The notes below the pieces were generated by a model, which saw nothing but the letters and a program-made list of their open reading frames with translations, had not been told where the DNA came from and ran no database searches. Of a DNA stretch of 64,000 nucleotides, positions 42,012-50,627 are shown piece after piece. How positions within the stretch are numbered: the stretch's first letter is position 1; each line of letters opens with the position of its first letter. The position numbers were made by a program, and so were the translations under genes. Source of the DNA: Candidatus Gordonibacter avicola (GTDB taxonomy: Bacteria; Actinomycetota; Coriobacteriia; Coriobacteriales; Eggerthellaceae); contig DXGM01000038.1 of NCBI GenBank assembly GCA_019113915.1, positions 108,020-172,019 on the forward strand, in the 5' to 3' direction.

Positions 42012-43645
42012 TATTCAACCGACATCACGACGGGATACAACGGCTGGTCGCCGCGGTGGGCGTCTATCTCCAGTTCGTCGTAGGCTTCCTCGATGCGGGC
42101 GACCAGCGCGTCCATCGCTGCGTCGTCCAAGTCCTCGCCCGCCAACAGCGTGAGCGTGTCGGCCTCGGCGGCATCCATATGCGCGAGCAAGTCCATAACC
42201 ACGTCAGCCACGTCGGTGCCCACCGCCTCAATGGAGCCATCCGCGATACCTATAACATCGCCCTCGCGAATAGGGTTGTCGTGCGCATCCTTCGCGTCCT
42301 TGATGGCGCACGTCACCTCGCCGGTGCGCACATCGGCGTAGGCCTCGGTCATAGCCTCCACGTTCTCATCAAGGCTGGCGGACTCATCGAACCCAAACAG
42401 TGCCGAGAACGCCTGCGGCACGCTGGTGGTGGGCACCACCGCGCACGGACGCTCGGACAGCCCACAGGCACTCTGAGCAGCCATGATAATGTTCTTATTG
42501 TTCGGCAAAATGATGACCGCATCCGCGTTCACCTGGTTTGCGGCATCCAGCAAATCCTTCGTGGAGGGGTTCATGGTCTGCCCGCCGGACACCACCACGT
42601 CCACGCCCAGGCTCTTGAGGATTTTCGCGTTGCCCTCGCCCGCCGCCACGGCCACAAACCCAAGCGGCTTGTGTTCCACCTGCTCTTCGCTGGCCAATGC
42701 GTCGGTGCGCGCCGCGCTCTGCAGCTGCATATTATGTATGTGCACCTCAGAAATTTGCGCGCCATTGTTCAGGAAGTAGCCCAGCACTTCATCGGGGCGA
42801 TTCGTGTGCACATGCACCTTGAAGTTGGGATGCATGCCCACCATGAGGTCGCAGTCACCCTTCGTAGGCAAGAAATCCTTGGCGGCTTCCTCGTCGATGT
42901 CATCGGAGTGCACCAAGAACTCGGTGCAGTAGCGATACGCCGAGCCTTCCCAGTCGTTGATCTGCTCAATCTCCACCTTCGGCGCAGTGGCACGCGCGAA
43001 CGCCAGCTCGTCGCCGAGCGGCCCTTCCTTGCCCGTGAGCGCCGCGGCGAACGCGTCAAAGAAGATCGCGAGGCCGTAGCCACCCGCGTCCACCACGCCG
43101 TTGTCCTTCAGCACCGGCAGCAGATCGGGCGTGCGCTGCACCGACGCGTACGCCTCAGTCACCACGGCCTCAAGCGCCTCGTCGGTGGAGAACTTCTTCT
43201 TGCGCGCATGCTTCGCAGCGGCCGCGCTATCCCTGAGCACGGTAAGGATAGTGCCCTCCACCGGCTTGCGCACCGCCTGAAACGCCACGTCAACGGCGTG
43301 CGAGAACGCCGCATCAATGCTTTCCGCACTCATGGCGTCATACCCCACGCTGCCTTCGCAGAGGCCGCGCAGAATCTGGGACGTGATAACGCCCGAGTTG
43401 CCGCGCGCGCCCATGAGGGCACCGGTGGTAATGGCCTTGCGAATGTCCGCGCCAGCAGCCCCAATGGGCAGTTGCGCGAGGTTGTCAACAACCGTTTCCA
43501 GCGTCAACGACATGTTCGTGCCCGTGTCGCCGTCGGGCACGGGGAACACGTTCAAGCGGTTGATCTCATCTTTGCGCGCGCTCAGCGTTTTGCTTGCAGC
43601 AGCAATGGCATTCAGCAGATCGTTCACGGTATAGGAATCTGACAT
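42011..43645 (-). CDS. fakA: DAK-domain fatty acid kinase-like protein (FakA/YloV)
   Basis: 544 residues. N-terminal DhaL-type ATP-binding domain (RLNVFPVPDGDTGTNMSLTL, GARGNSGVITSQILRG), a middle domain and a C-terminal DegV-like region (VSGGQTMNPSTKDLLDA, IILPNNKNI). FakA phosphorylates fatty acids bound by FakB partners and is placed next to asp23 and recG in many Gram-positives, as here. No fakB gene is in the window. Confidence 0.9.
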   Translation of the reverse strand: MSDSYTVNDLLNAIAAASKTLSARKDEINRLNVFPVPDGDTGTNMSLTLETVVDNLAQLPIGAAGADIRKAITTGALMGARGNSGVITSQILRGLCEGSVGYDAMSAESIDAAFSHAVDVAFQAVRKPVEGTILTVLRDSAAAAKHARKKKFSTDEALEAVVTEAYASVQRTPDLLPVLKDNGVVDAGGYGLAIFFDAFAAALTGKEGPLGDELAFARATAPKVEIEQINDWEGSAYRYCTEFLVHSDDIDEEAAKDFLPTKGDCDLMVGMHPNFKVHVHTNRPDEVLGYFLNNGAQISEVHIHNMQLQSAARTDALASEEQVEHKPLGFVAVAAGEGNAKILKSLGVDVVVSGGQTMNPSTKDLLDAANQVNADAVIILPNNKNIIMAAQSACGLSERPCAVVPTTSVPQAFSALFGFDESASLDENVEAMTEAYADVRTGEVTCAIKDAKDAHDNPIREGDVIGIADGSIEAVGTDVADVVMDLLAHMDAAEADTLTLLAGEDLDDAAMDALVARIEEAYDELEIDAHRGDQPLYPVVMSVE

Positions 43646-43746
43646 GGTGGTTTTTATCTCTCTCTCGGCGTTCAGCTTCGCGCCGCTCGGCCCGCACCCG
43701 CGGGCAGCCCCCTGGAGCGGCGCTCATCTCTTAATCGCTTGATGCG

Positions 43747-44094
43747 CTACTTGCGCACCTTGACGCCCTGCACATGCACTTCAACGCTGTCAAGCGGCAC
43801 GCGCGCGTACTCTTTCAGGGCGAAGGTCACCTGGTCAACGAGGTTCTGCGACACCGTAGTAATGTTGGTGCCGTACTCAATGACCACGTACAGTTCCACG
43901 TGAATGCCCGCCTCGGTGGACGTGACCACCACGCCGCGGCGCAGGCGGGAGGTAGGAAGAATTTTGGCGATGCCGTCGGCGGCCGACGGTGCCGCCATGC
44001 CCACGACGCCGTAACATTCAAGCGCCGCATTGCCGACCATATCGGCCAAAACGTCGTTGGCAACGTGGAGATTGCCGGGTATCGTTGTACTCAT
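43747..44094 (-). CDS. Asp23/Gls24 family protein
   Basis: 115 residues, AAAGGACGAGCC upstream of ATG. Family core: VLADMVGNAALECYGVVGMA, then VVVTSTEAGIHVELYVVIEYG and PLDSVEVHVQGVKV. Envelope- or stress-associated family; gene position next to fakA is conserved across Gram-positives. Confidence 0.9.
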   Translation of the reverse strand: MSTTIPGNLHVANDVLADMVGNAALECYGVVGMAAPSAADGIAKILPTSRLRRGVVVTSTEAGIHVELYVVIEYGTNITTVSQNLVDQVTFALKEYARVPLDSVEVHVQGVKVRK

Positions 44095-44225
44095 GGCTCG
44101 TCCTTTCGAAACGCGGGGCGCACGTCCGCGTGGGTACGGCTAAACTATGGACGAAGTATACCGCAAGCTCGGAAGGCTGTGCGACGCGCCTGCTCGCAAC
44201 GCCGACCATACTACACGAAAAATTC

Positions 44226-44255
44226 TTGTAGGGCTCTCGTTTTATGTGCTATAGT
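44226..44255 (+). promoter_or_regulatory. Putative rpmB promoter
   Basis: TTGTAG (44226-44231) and TATAGT (44250-44255) with 18-bp spacing, 67 bp upstream of the rpmB start. Confidence 0.5.
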
Positions 44256-44322
44256 ATGAGGGCTTTTTTGTCATCAACGGCTTTCAGCCGTGCGGAAACA
44301 AAACGAACCTGGAGTGATAACG

Positions 44323-44514
44323 ATGTCGAAAGTTTGCGAAGTTTGCGGAAAGCACCCGGTCGCAGGGCGCAACGTCAGCCACTCGCACCGCGTGACGAAC
44401 CGCGTGTTCCGTCCCAACGTGCAGAAGATCACCATCAAGGACAAGGAAGGCCACGTGCGCAAGGCCAACGTCTGCACGAAGTGCATGAAGGCCGGCAAGG
44501 TCGAACGAGCTTAA
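44323..44514 (+). CDS. rpmB: 50S ribosomal protein L28
   Basis: 63 residues from ATG 44323 (GGAGTGATAACG upstream). MSKVCEVCGKHPVAGRNVSH, then SHRVTNRVFRPNVQ and a second Cys pair (CTKCMKAGKV): the four-Cys, zinc-binding form. Divergent from asp23, as common in Gram-positives. Confidence 0.95.
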   Translation: MSKVCEVCGKHPVAGRNVSHSHRVTNRVFRPNVQKITIKDKEGHVRKANVCTKCMKAGKVERA

Positions 44515-44517
44515 CTT

Positions 44518-44544
44518 GTTCCGCCGTTCTCCGAACGGCGGAAC
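44518..44544 (+). terminator. Hairpin after rpmB
   Basis: GTTCCGCCGTT / AACGGCGGAAC, perfect 11-bp stem with a CTCCG loop, 4 nt after the stop. No T-run. Confidence 0.6.
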
Positions 44545-44558
44545 TGGTCGACGCTGCG

Positions 44559-44656
44559 AAGGGTCCTGGCACCGAATCTCGCTCCTTTTTCGCTTACCCT
44601 CACGTGCAAAGCACGCTCGGCCGCGAAACGGGGCGATCTTCAGTGCCAGGACCCTT
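44559..44656. repeat. Inverted repeat enclosing 70 nt
   Basis: AAGGGTCCTGGCAC (44559-44572) and GTGCCAGGACCCTT (44643-44656) are exact inverses. The enclosed sequence has no gene. Confidence 0.55.
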
Positions 44657-44727
44657 CTCGCTGTTTTACTACGCCAACCGGGGAGATGTGGAGATCTACC
44701 TGTGAGGTGGAGATTGTTGATGTGATG

Positions 44728-44754
44728 AAAAAGCCCGCTTTCGCGGGCTTTTTT
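44728..44754. terminator. Bidirectional rho-independent terminator
   Basis: AAAAAGCCCGC-TTTC-GCGGGCTTTTTT, perfect stem with T-runs on both strands, between the convergent rpmB and queD genes. Confidence 0.9.
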
Positions 44755-44774
44755 GGTGTTTAGAGGGGCGCCTC

Positions 44775-45215
44775 TTACGGGCGGTAGGTTACTTTCGCTA
44801 TGGGGCTTTCCCAGACGGATAGCTCTACGAGGGAGATGTGGGCGGGGAGAGTTTTTTCTAGTTCGTAGAACATCACGCGGGCAAGGTGTTCGGCGGTGGG
44901 GTTGATCTCGTCGAACGGGGCCACGTCGTTCAAGCAGCGATGATCGAAGTTTTCCAGCAACTGGTGCAGGTCGCGCTTGATGTCCTTGAAATCGTAGAGC
45001 ATACCCACCTCGTCGAGGTGTTGGCCGGCGATAACCACTTCCACTTCCCAGGTGTGTCCATGGAGGTACTGACACGGGCCATCGTAGCCCGGCAGGGCGT
45101 GGGCTGCGTCGAAGTGGTCTTTCACCGTGAGTTCGTAGTGGCCGCCGCCGTGCAGGTGCATGCTGCCCGACAGCTTTCCGGGGCCCTCGTACAAAGCGTT
45201 GTGCGTGATATCCAT
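44775..45215 (-). CDS. queD: 6-carboxytetrahydropterin synthase (QueD/PTPS family)
   Basis: 146 residues. Zinc His in KDHFDAAHALPG and LHGHTWEVEV, catalytic Cys in GPCQYLHGH, substrate Glu near the end (VELSVWESPIAKV). QueD makes the queuosine/preQ0 precursor. No other que genes are in the window. The first 20 residues form an extension before the usual start; translation follows the zinc-ribbon gene directly (TAAATG). Confidence 0.88.
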   Translation of the reverse strand: MDITHNALYEGPGKLSGSMHLHGGGHYELTVKDHFDAAHALPGYDGPCQYLHGHTWEVEVVIAGQHLDEVGMLYDFKDIKRDLHQLLENFDHRCLNDVAPFDEINPTAEHLARVMFYELEKTLPAHISLVELSVWESPIAKVTYRP

Positions 45216-45935
45216 TTATGCCACCACCAACAGGCGCTTGCAGTGCGGGCAGACGCCAAGCGGCGCTTGGGACTTGAGGTCAATCAGGCGCCCGCCGTCG
45301 ATGACGACGCGACACACGCCGCAGCGGCCCTCCATCAGCCGACCCACCGCCACGCCACCCGTGCGCGCGGCGGTTTGCTCGTAGGCATCGCGCAGCTCAG
45401 GTGAGAGGTCGGCCGCCAATGCCGCGCGTTCGGCGCTGGCACGCCCGATGTCGTCCTGCAGCGCGCCGCCCTCTTCGCGAAACGAGGCGATGGCCGCCGC
45501 TTCCTGCCGCTCAATGCCGGCAAGAGCGCGCTTCACCTGGGACTGCACGTCCTCAATTTTCGCCAGTTCCTCGCCGGCCTTCGCCAGCTTTTCCTCCAGC
45601 GTGTTGCGGCGCTTGGCGAAGCCGTTGAGCTCCTTGGAATGCGCCTCCACGCTGCGGTAGTCGCCGCGGGAGGCGTCGATGGTTTCCTGCACATGGCGCT
45701 GCTTCTCAGCGAGCGTGGCGTCCTCAGTCTCAAGCTGACTTACCTGCGCCTTAGCCTTCGCGCGCAGCTCAGCCACCTGCTTTTGCTTCTGTTCGATGGA
45801 CGCCTTTTTCTGGCGTGCTTCCAGAATGGTCGCGCGTTGAGGCAGTTCATCCAGCTTCTTTTTCGCTTTCAAAAGTTCCAAATCTATTTGCTGCATTCGC
45901 AGCAGTGTTGCCAGTTCCTCGGTTGTTGCTCGCAT
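45216..45935 (-). CDS. Coiled-coil protein with C-terminal C4 zinc ribbon
   Basis: 239 residues. Long coiled coil (about 10-170) and a terminal zinc ribbon (CGVCRVVIDGGRL ... GVCPHCKRLL). Members of this family regularly neighbour the Nif3-like gene, as here; they are thought to bind nucleic acid or ribosomes, but function is unproven. Confidence 0.88.
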   Translation of the reverse strand: MRATTEELATLLRMQQIDLELLKAKKKLDELPQRATILEARQKKASIEQKQKQVAELRAKAKAQVSQLETEDATLAEKQRHVQETIDASRGDYRSVEAHSKELNGFAKRRNTLEEKLAKAGEELAKIEDVQSQVKRALAGIERQEAAAIASFREEGGALQDDIGRASAERAALAADLSPELRDAYEQTAARTGGVAVGRLMEGRCGVCRVVIDGGRLIDLKSQAPLGVCPHCKRLLVVA

Positions 45936-45985
45936 GTGCTTCCTTCTCTTCGTGATGGCGCTTGCGCGCTCCCCCCGCGACGCGC

Positions 45986-46882
45986 CTAGACGCGCGTCGT
46001 CTCTGGATACGACCAGTTTTCCGTCTGATCGAGAATAGTAATACGCTCGCCGGGTATGCCGGCGCCTTCCACCGCGGCAGCCAGAATAGCCGTGAGCGGC
46101 AGTTCACTGGTGTCGTGGCCCAGCTCAACCACAGCAAGACCCGCCTGCGAGAGCGCGAGCGCGTCGTGGTACTTCACCTCGCCGCACACGAGGCAGTCCG
46201 CCTGCGCGCGCAGGGCCGCGCTGCCCACTTCGCCCGCCGAGCCCGTGCAGGTAACCACGCGCTCAAGTTCGCGCGAGAAGTCGCCCCACACACGCGGCTG
46301 ACGTGCGAATACGGATGTGCACCGCGCTGCCAGCTGGCCCAACGTGAGCGGGTCGTCGGCCGCACGAACCGTGCACAGTTGCCCGTAGCCCTTGCGGCGC
46401 GATGAAGCCAGCGGCACCACCACGCTTTTGAACGAGAGGTTCAGCATGCCGGGCAGCATGCGCTGGGCCTGGGCGCTCACGTCGAGCGCCGTGTGATACG
46501 AAAGCAGTGCCACGCCGCGCGCCACCGCGGCCCACACAAGCGCGCCCGGGTTCGCCGCCACCGACGAGGCCGGCGAGAACGCATCGGGCGGCGTCAAAAA
46601 CGCCGGGTGGTGCGTCACCAGCACGTTTGCACCCCTGTCGGCCGCTTCCTCCACGGCCGCCACCGTGGGGTCAAGCGCCACGGCAACCCCCTCCACAAGG
46701 CGCGCCGGGTCACCCACGGTTATACCCGTGCGATCCCATTCCTCGGCATCTGCCGCCGGGAAGTCACGCAGAAGCGCCTGCTCAAGCGCGCCCACGGTCA
46801 CAGGATTCACCTGTTTGGAAAGCGGCCCCGACGCCCGCTGCGCCAGCCCGCCCTGCTCCTTCTTCTTCCCAACCATAGCCAT
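45986..46882 (-). CDS. Nif3-like dinuclear metal center protein
   Basis: 298 residues. FPAADAEEWDRTGITVGDPA, LVTHHPAFLTP (metal His pair), LLSYHTALDV, CLVCGEVKYHDALALSQAGL and VELGHDTSE match the Nif3/YbgI (GTP cyclohydrolase 1 type 2-like) family. It forms hexameric toroids; its physiological reaction is unknown. AAAGGAAG upstream allows either ATG 46882 or ATG 46876. Confidence 0.9.
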   Translation of the reverse strand: MAMVGKKKEQGGLAQRASGPLSKQVNPVTVGALEQALLRDFPAADAEEWDRTGITVGDPARLVEGVAVALDPTVAAVEEAADRGANVLVTHHPAFLTPPDAFSPASSVAANPGALVWAAVARGVALLSYHTALDVSAQAQRMLPGMLNLSFKSVVVPLASSRRKGYGQLCTVRAADDPLTLGQLAARCTSVFARQPRVWGDFSRELERVVTCTGSAGEVGSAALRAQADCLVCGEVKYHDALALSQAGLAVVELGHDTSELPLTAILAAAVEGAGIPGERITILDQTENWSYPETTRV

Positions 46883-46931
46883 CTTCCTTTCATCAAAACC
46901 AACCTCCAGGTTGGCGCTAGTAAGTCAGCGA

Positions 46932-47032
46932 GGTTGTCTGTAGCACCCGAGATTCGGGGGATCGCGAAGGCGAAGCGTACTTCGCTACGCGAGTCTTCGC
47001 GATCGCGCGAAGATCGGGTGCCACAGACAACC
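46932..47032. repeat. About 100-bp imperfect inverted repeat
   Basis: GGTTGTCTGTAGCACCCGA (46932-46950) pairs with 47014-47032 with one mismatch, and internal GCGAAG/CTTCGC elements continue the stem. It lies between the PHP gene and the Nif3 gene. Confidence 0.6.
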
Positions 47033-47044
47033 GCAGCGTCGGCA

Positions 47045-47073
47045 GGTTCCGCGGGCTGTAAGCCCGCGGAACC
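47045..47073 (-). terminator. Hairpin at the end of the PHP phosphatase gene
   Basis: GGTTCCGCGGGCT / AGCCCGCGGAACC, perfect 13-bp stem with GTA loop, touching the stop codon at 47073-47075. No T-run. Confidence 0.6.
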
Positions 47074-47891
47074 TAAAGCATAATGCTGCGCCGGTCGCCA
47101 TCGGCCGTCGGGACCGTTACCGTTCGATAACCAGCTTGCGCCATGAGGCGATAGGCCTGCTCAACGTCACGCACAACGTTGGCAGGCGTATGGGCGTCGG
47201 TGCCCACCGTACACGGCACGCCCGCGCGACAGAAGGCCGCCAGCAGCTCCGGCGCGGGAAACATCTCCTTGCAGGCGTAGTACGACCCCGACGTGTTCAC
47301 CTCTACCATGCGGCCCGCCGCGGCGCACACTTCGGCGGCCTGCTCGTAGAGCGGCGTGACGTCGTAGCTGGGGTAATAGGCGAACTTCTTCGCTAGGTCG
47401 GGGTGCGACATCACATCGAAGGGCACCTCGGACGACACCGCGTCACACCACAGGTCGAAGTAACGCCGCCAAATGATATCCGGCGCGCCCAACTCGTCCC
47501 AGCGGTCGCGCTGCGCAGGATCGTCGAAGGGCCAGGCGTCCACGAAGTGCACCGAGCCTAACACCAGCTCAAAGGGAGCCAGGTCAGCCGCAGTAATGAC
47601 GCGATCTTCGTCGGCACCGAGCCAGTCCAGCTCACAGCCCACAATCACTTCCACGTTGGGGTGGCGACGGCGCGCTTCCTGCACGGCATCGAGGTATTCC
47701 CCCACACGCTCTGCGGGCATGGACAGGTAGGCGTTCGGGTCGAACGCGGCGGACAGCGGATAGTGCTCGGTCACCGCAATGGTGGTGACGCCGGCAGCCT
47801 CAGCCGCGCTCACGAGTTCTTCCACCGTGCCTTCGCCGTGGCCGCAAAACGAGGTGTGCGTGTGGGTGGTTACCAGTTCCATGTCACTCAT
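47073..47891 (-). CDS. PHP-domain phosphatase (histidinol-phosphatase-like)
   Basis: 272 residues; ATG 47891 overlaps the cysteine desulfurase stop (ATGA). Metal-binding motifs: THTHTSFCGHG, VTEHYPLS, GCELDWLG, GSVHFVD, MSHPD and GTDAHTP. Resembles the HisK/HisJ type histidinol-phosphatase; no other his genes are near, so another phosphoester substrate is possible. Confidence 0.82.
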   Translation of the reverse strand: MSDMELVTTHTHTSFCGHGEGTVEELVSAAEAAGVTTIAVTEHYPLSAAFDPNAYLSMPAERVGEYLDAVQEARRRHPNVEVIVGCELDWLGADEDRVITAADLAPFELVLGSVHFVDAWPFDDPAQRDRWDELGAPDIIWRRYFDLWCDAVSSEVPFDVMSHPDLAKKFAYYPSYDVTPLYEQAAEVCAAAGRMVEVNTSGSYYACKEMFPAPELLAAFCRAGVPCTVGTDAHTPANVVRDVEQAYRLMAQAGYRTVTVPTADGDRRSIML

Positions 47892-49096
47892 CCCCAACTC
47901 AAAACGGATGGCACGGCAGCCAAGAAGACGTCAATGTCGGCCTCAGTGGTGCCGCGCCCCATTGACAGGCGCAGGGCTCCTTGGGCGCGGTCGGCATCCA
48001 CACCGAGGGCGCGTAGCACGTGACTCGGCTCAAGCGAGTGCGACGCACAGGCCGACCCACCCGCCACACCGAAGCCCTTCATGTCGAAGCGCAGCACCAG
48101 CGTTTCGCTCTCAAGTCCGTCGGCCAGAACATGCACGATGTTCGGCAAAAAGTCCTCGCTGCCCGGCTCAACCTCCACCGTGGCCTCGAGCCCACGAACT
48201 GCGGAAAGGCCCGCATACAGCCTGTCGCGCAGAGCGCGCTGACGCGCCGCTTCGGCCTCCTGCGCCACGCACGCCGCGTGACACGCAGCCGCAAAACCCG
48301 CCGCACCGCACACGTTTTGCGTGCCGCTGCGCCGCCCCGACTCCTGGCCGCCGCCAAGCGCCTGCGGTTCAAAAGGCGTGCGCGCCTTCAGGTACAGCGC
48401 ACCAACCCCCTTGGGGCCACCCACCTTGTGCGCAGAAAACGACGCGGCATCCACGCCAAGTTCCACCACGTTTAGCGGCACCTTCCCAAGCGCCTGCACG
48501 GCGTCGGTGTGGAAGAGCGCGCCCGCCGCGTGCGTCACGCGTGCAAGTTCGGCCACGGGCTGAATGCTGCCCACTTCGGAGTTCGCAGCCTGCACCGACA
48601 CGAGCACGGTGTCGCCATCAAGCGCCTCTTCCAGTGCGCGCACTTCCACGAAGCCCTGGCGGTTGGGCCGCAAGCGCGTCACGCGAAAGCCCCAAGCCTC
48701 CAGACGCTTTGCGGGCGCCAGCACCGCGTCGTGTTCCACCGCCGAGGTGATGACGTGCGGCTGAAAAGTGCTGCCCGCGCCCGCGCGGCGACGCTCGGCG
48801 GCAGCGGCCTGCGCGATGCCCAGTACCGCCATGTCGTCGGCCTCGGTGGCACCCGAGGTGAGCACAATTTCGTCCGGGCGGGATGCACCCAGGTCATGCG
48901 CGAGCGAGCGGCGGGCATCCTCCAGCGCGGCGAACGCGGCGCGCCCAGGCCCATGCAGCGAGTTCGCATTGCCACCCAGCGCCAGGTTCGCCCGCCCGCT
49001 GCGCAGGTAGGGCTCCATGGCGGCCGCGGCTTCCTCGCAGAGCGGCGCAGTGGCGGCCCAGTCCAAATACACGTAGGTCTCAGGGTCAAACGCCAT
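47888..49096 (-). CDS. Cysteine desulfurase (NifS/IscS type)
   Basis: 402 residues from ATG 49096, one base after the rpe stop. VYLDWAATAPLCEEA, SGATEADDMAV, TSAVEHDAV, PLP Lys in SFSAHKVGGPKGVGALY and a catalytic Cys loop GGSACASHSLEPSHVLRALG. Supplies sulfur for Fe-S clusters or tRNA thiolation; no scaffold gene or mnmA is adjacent. An in-frame extension to 49351 over rpe is not real. Confidence 0.9.
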   Translation of the reverse strand: MAFDPETYVYLDWAATAPLCEEAAAAMEPYLRSGRANLALGGNANSLHGPGRAAFAALEDARRSLAHDLGASRPDEIVLTSGATEADDMAVLGIAQAAAAERRRAGAGSTFQPHVITSAVEHDAVLAPAKRLEAWGFRVTRLRPNRQGFVEVRALEEALDGDTVLVSVQAANSEVGSIQPVAELARVTHAAGALFHTDAVQALGKVPLNVVELGVDAASFSAHKVGGPKGVGALYLKARTPFEPQALGGGQESGRRSGTQNVCGAAGFAAACHAACVAQEAEAARQRALRDRLYAGLSAVRGLEATVEVEPGSEDFLPNIVHVLADGLESETLVLRFDMKGFGVAGGSACASHSLEPSHVLRALGVDADRAQGALRLSMGRGTTEADIDVFLAAVPSVLSWG

Positions 49097-49097
49097 G

Positions 49098-49808
49098 CTA
49101 GCGCGCCTCCTTTTCCGCCGCCAAAGCGGCCAGGCGCGCCTCGTCGGCAATGCGCGCGACCTCGGCGAGCGCGGCAGCCGGGTTAGGCGTGGCGAACACG
49201 GCGTTGCCGCACACGAGCACATCAGCCCCCGCCGCAGCCACACGCGCGGCCGTCGCAGGTCCAATGCCGCCGTCCACCTGGACAAGCGGGCTCGCGCCCA
49301 CCGCGCGCGCCATCTCAACCACGCGCGCCACCTTGTCCTCACTGCCTTCAATATAGCTTTGGCCCGAGAAGCCAGGTTCCACGCTCATGACCAGCACCAT
49401 GTCCACATCGGCAATGACCGGCGCCAACGCGCCCACACCCGTGCGCGGCTTCAGGCTGACCACCGCCTTCGCACCCGCGGCATGAATGGAAGCAAGAGCG
49501 CGTGCGAGGCCATCGGCGTCCAGCACCTCGGCGTGAACGGTGACATAATCCGCGCCCGCATCCAGAAACCACGGCAGTTGCTCTAAGGGGTTCGCAATCA
49601 TGAGGTGCACGTCAAGCGGCAGTGACGTGGCCTTCTTCAACTGCTTCACCACGGGCACACCCATGGTGAGGTTCGGCACAAAGTGGCCATCCATGACATC
49701 GACGTGCACAAACCCCGCGCCTGCCTCTTCGATCAGCGCAACGTCTCGCCCAAGGTTCATGAAATCGGCCGACAGAAGGGACGGCGCTATTCTCACCGGT
49801 TCGAACAT
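49098..49808 (-). CDS. rpe: Ribulose-phosphate 3-epimerase
   Basis: 236 residues from ATG 49808 (AAGGAGTGCCGT upstream). APSLLSADFMNLGRDV, VHVDVMDGHFVPNLTMG, DVHLMIANP, VMSVEPGFSGQSYIEG and VDGGIGP are the standard Rpe motifs. Pentose phosphate pathway. The C-terminus is about 10 residues longer than usual. Confidence 0.95.
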   Translation of the reverse strand: MFEPVRIAPSLLSADFMNLGRDVALIEEAGAGFVHVDVMDGHFVPNLTMGVPVVKQLKKATSLPLDVHLMIANPLEQLPWFLDAGADYVTVHAEVLDADGLARALASIHAAGAKAVVSLKPRTGVGALAPVIADVDMVLVMSVEPGFSGQSYIEGSEDKVARVVEMARAVGASPLVQVDGGIGPATAARVAAAGADVLVCGNAVFATPNPAAALAEVARIADEARLAALAAEKEAR

Positions 49809-50001
49809 ACGGCACTCCTTATCCGTTTGCGTTGCCCTCATTCTATCGCACCCGCCCGCGCACCCTTTGCCGCGCCCCGACGACGCGAAGAAAACCACAC
49901 GCACACGGCGAGTGCGAAGAGATGGTTGAGGCCGCTGCTCCAAGCTGGCGCGCGCGGCGACACACTATATAATAGGTGGAACCGACTGGAAGAAGGCTCG
50001 C

Positions 50002-50490
50002 ATGCCCACGCGTTCCGCCACGTACTTCGTGTACCGCACCCCACACGGACCCGTTACCATCCGCACGGTGGAAGACGGCGTGACGAATGTGGCGTTCGGC
50101 GACGTTGAGCTGGAGGGACAGCGACACCCAAGCGAACTCTCCAACCGCACGGCGACTGAGCTGCTGGAATACTTCGCGGGCAAACGGCGAGCGTTCGACG
50201 TGCCGCTCGCGCCGGAAGGCAGCGCGTTTCAACAGGCCGTATGGGACGCCGTGGTGGCTCTCCCCTATGGCGAAGCGCACACCACGGCTGACGTGGCGCG
50301 CGCGCTCGGCAAGCCTGAGTCCTACCGCTCCGTGGGCACCGCCGTGCGCAAGAACCCGCTTCCCGTGTTGGTGCCCGACCACCGCATTGTGAGTGCGAAC
50401 GGCCGGCCCACCGGCGCTGGCGCCGCCGCGCGTCTGCGCGGGGCGCTGCTGGAGTTGGAACGCCACACGCTTACGAGCGAAACCGGCTGA
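50002..50490 (+). CDS. Alkyltransferase-like (MGMT-fold) protein lacking the catalytic Cys
   Basis: 162 residues. Two-domain Ogt/MGMT layout: FGDVELEGQR-type N-terminus, then FQQAVWDAVVALPYGEAHTT, YRSVGTAVRKNPLPVLVPDH and GRPTGAGAAARLRGALLELE. The universal P-C-H-R active site reads P-D-H-R (codon GAC), so it cannot accept an alkyl group. Alkyltransferase-like proteins, usually with Trp there, flag O6-alkylguanine for excision repair. Such a role is inferred. The Arg finger region (Y-R-S-V-G) is kept. Confidence 0.82.
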   Translation: MPTRSATYFVYRTPHGPVTIRTVEDGVTNVAFGDVELEGQRHPSELSNRTATELLEYFAGKRRAFDVPLAPEGSAFQQAVWDAVVALPYGEAHTTADVARALGKPESYRSVGTAVRKNPLPVLVPDHRIVSANGRPTGAGAAARLRGALLELERHTLTSETG

Positions 50491-50627
50491 CAGCTCGCCT
50501 GCCCCGCAGCCCGAAGCGCCGCATGCCCGCCGAGGGCATCGACGCGCCGCGGCCATCACGGCCAGCCCGCTGAGCCCAGCTTCCACCCCACCCTGTTCCC
50601 GACCCTGCCCGAAAGGCACTTCATCGC

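Noticed and set aside
42056..43642. 528-codon plus-strand frame opposite the fakA-like gene
   Set aside because: His/Arg-rich shadow of a complete DAK-domain protein.
49097..49351. N-terminal extension of the cysteine desulfurase
   Set aside because: Arg/Trp-rich, lies in the rpe coding region; the true start with the conserved YLDWAAT segment is at 49096.
49843..50619. 258-codon minus-strand frame opposite the alkyltransferase-like gene
   Set aside because: Shadow frame; the plus strand has a clear MGMT fold.
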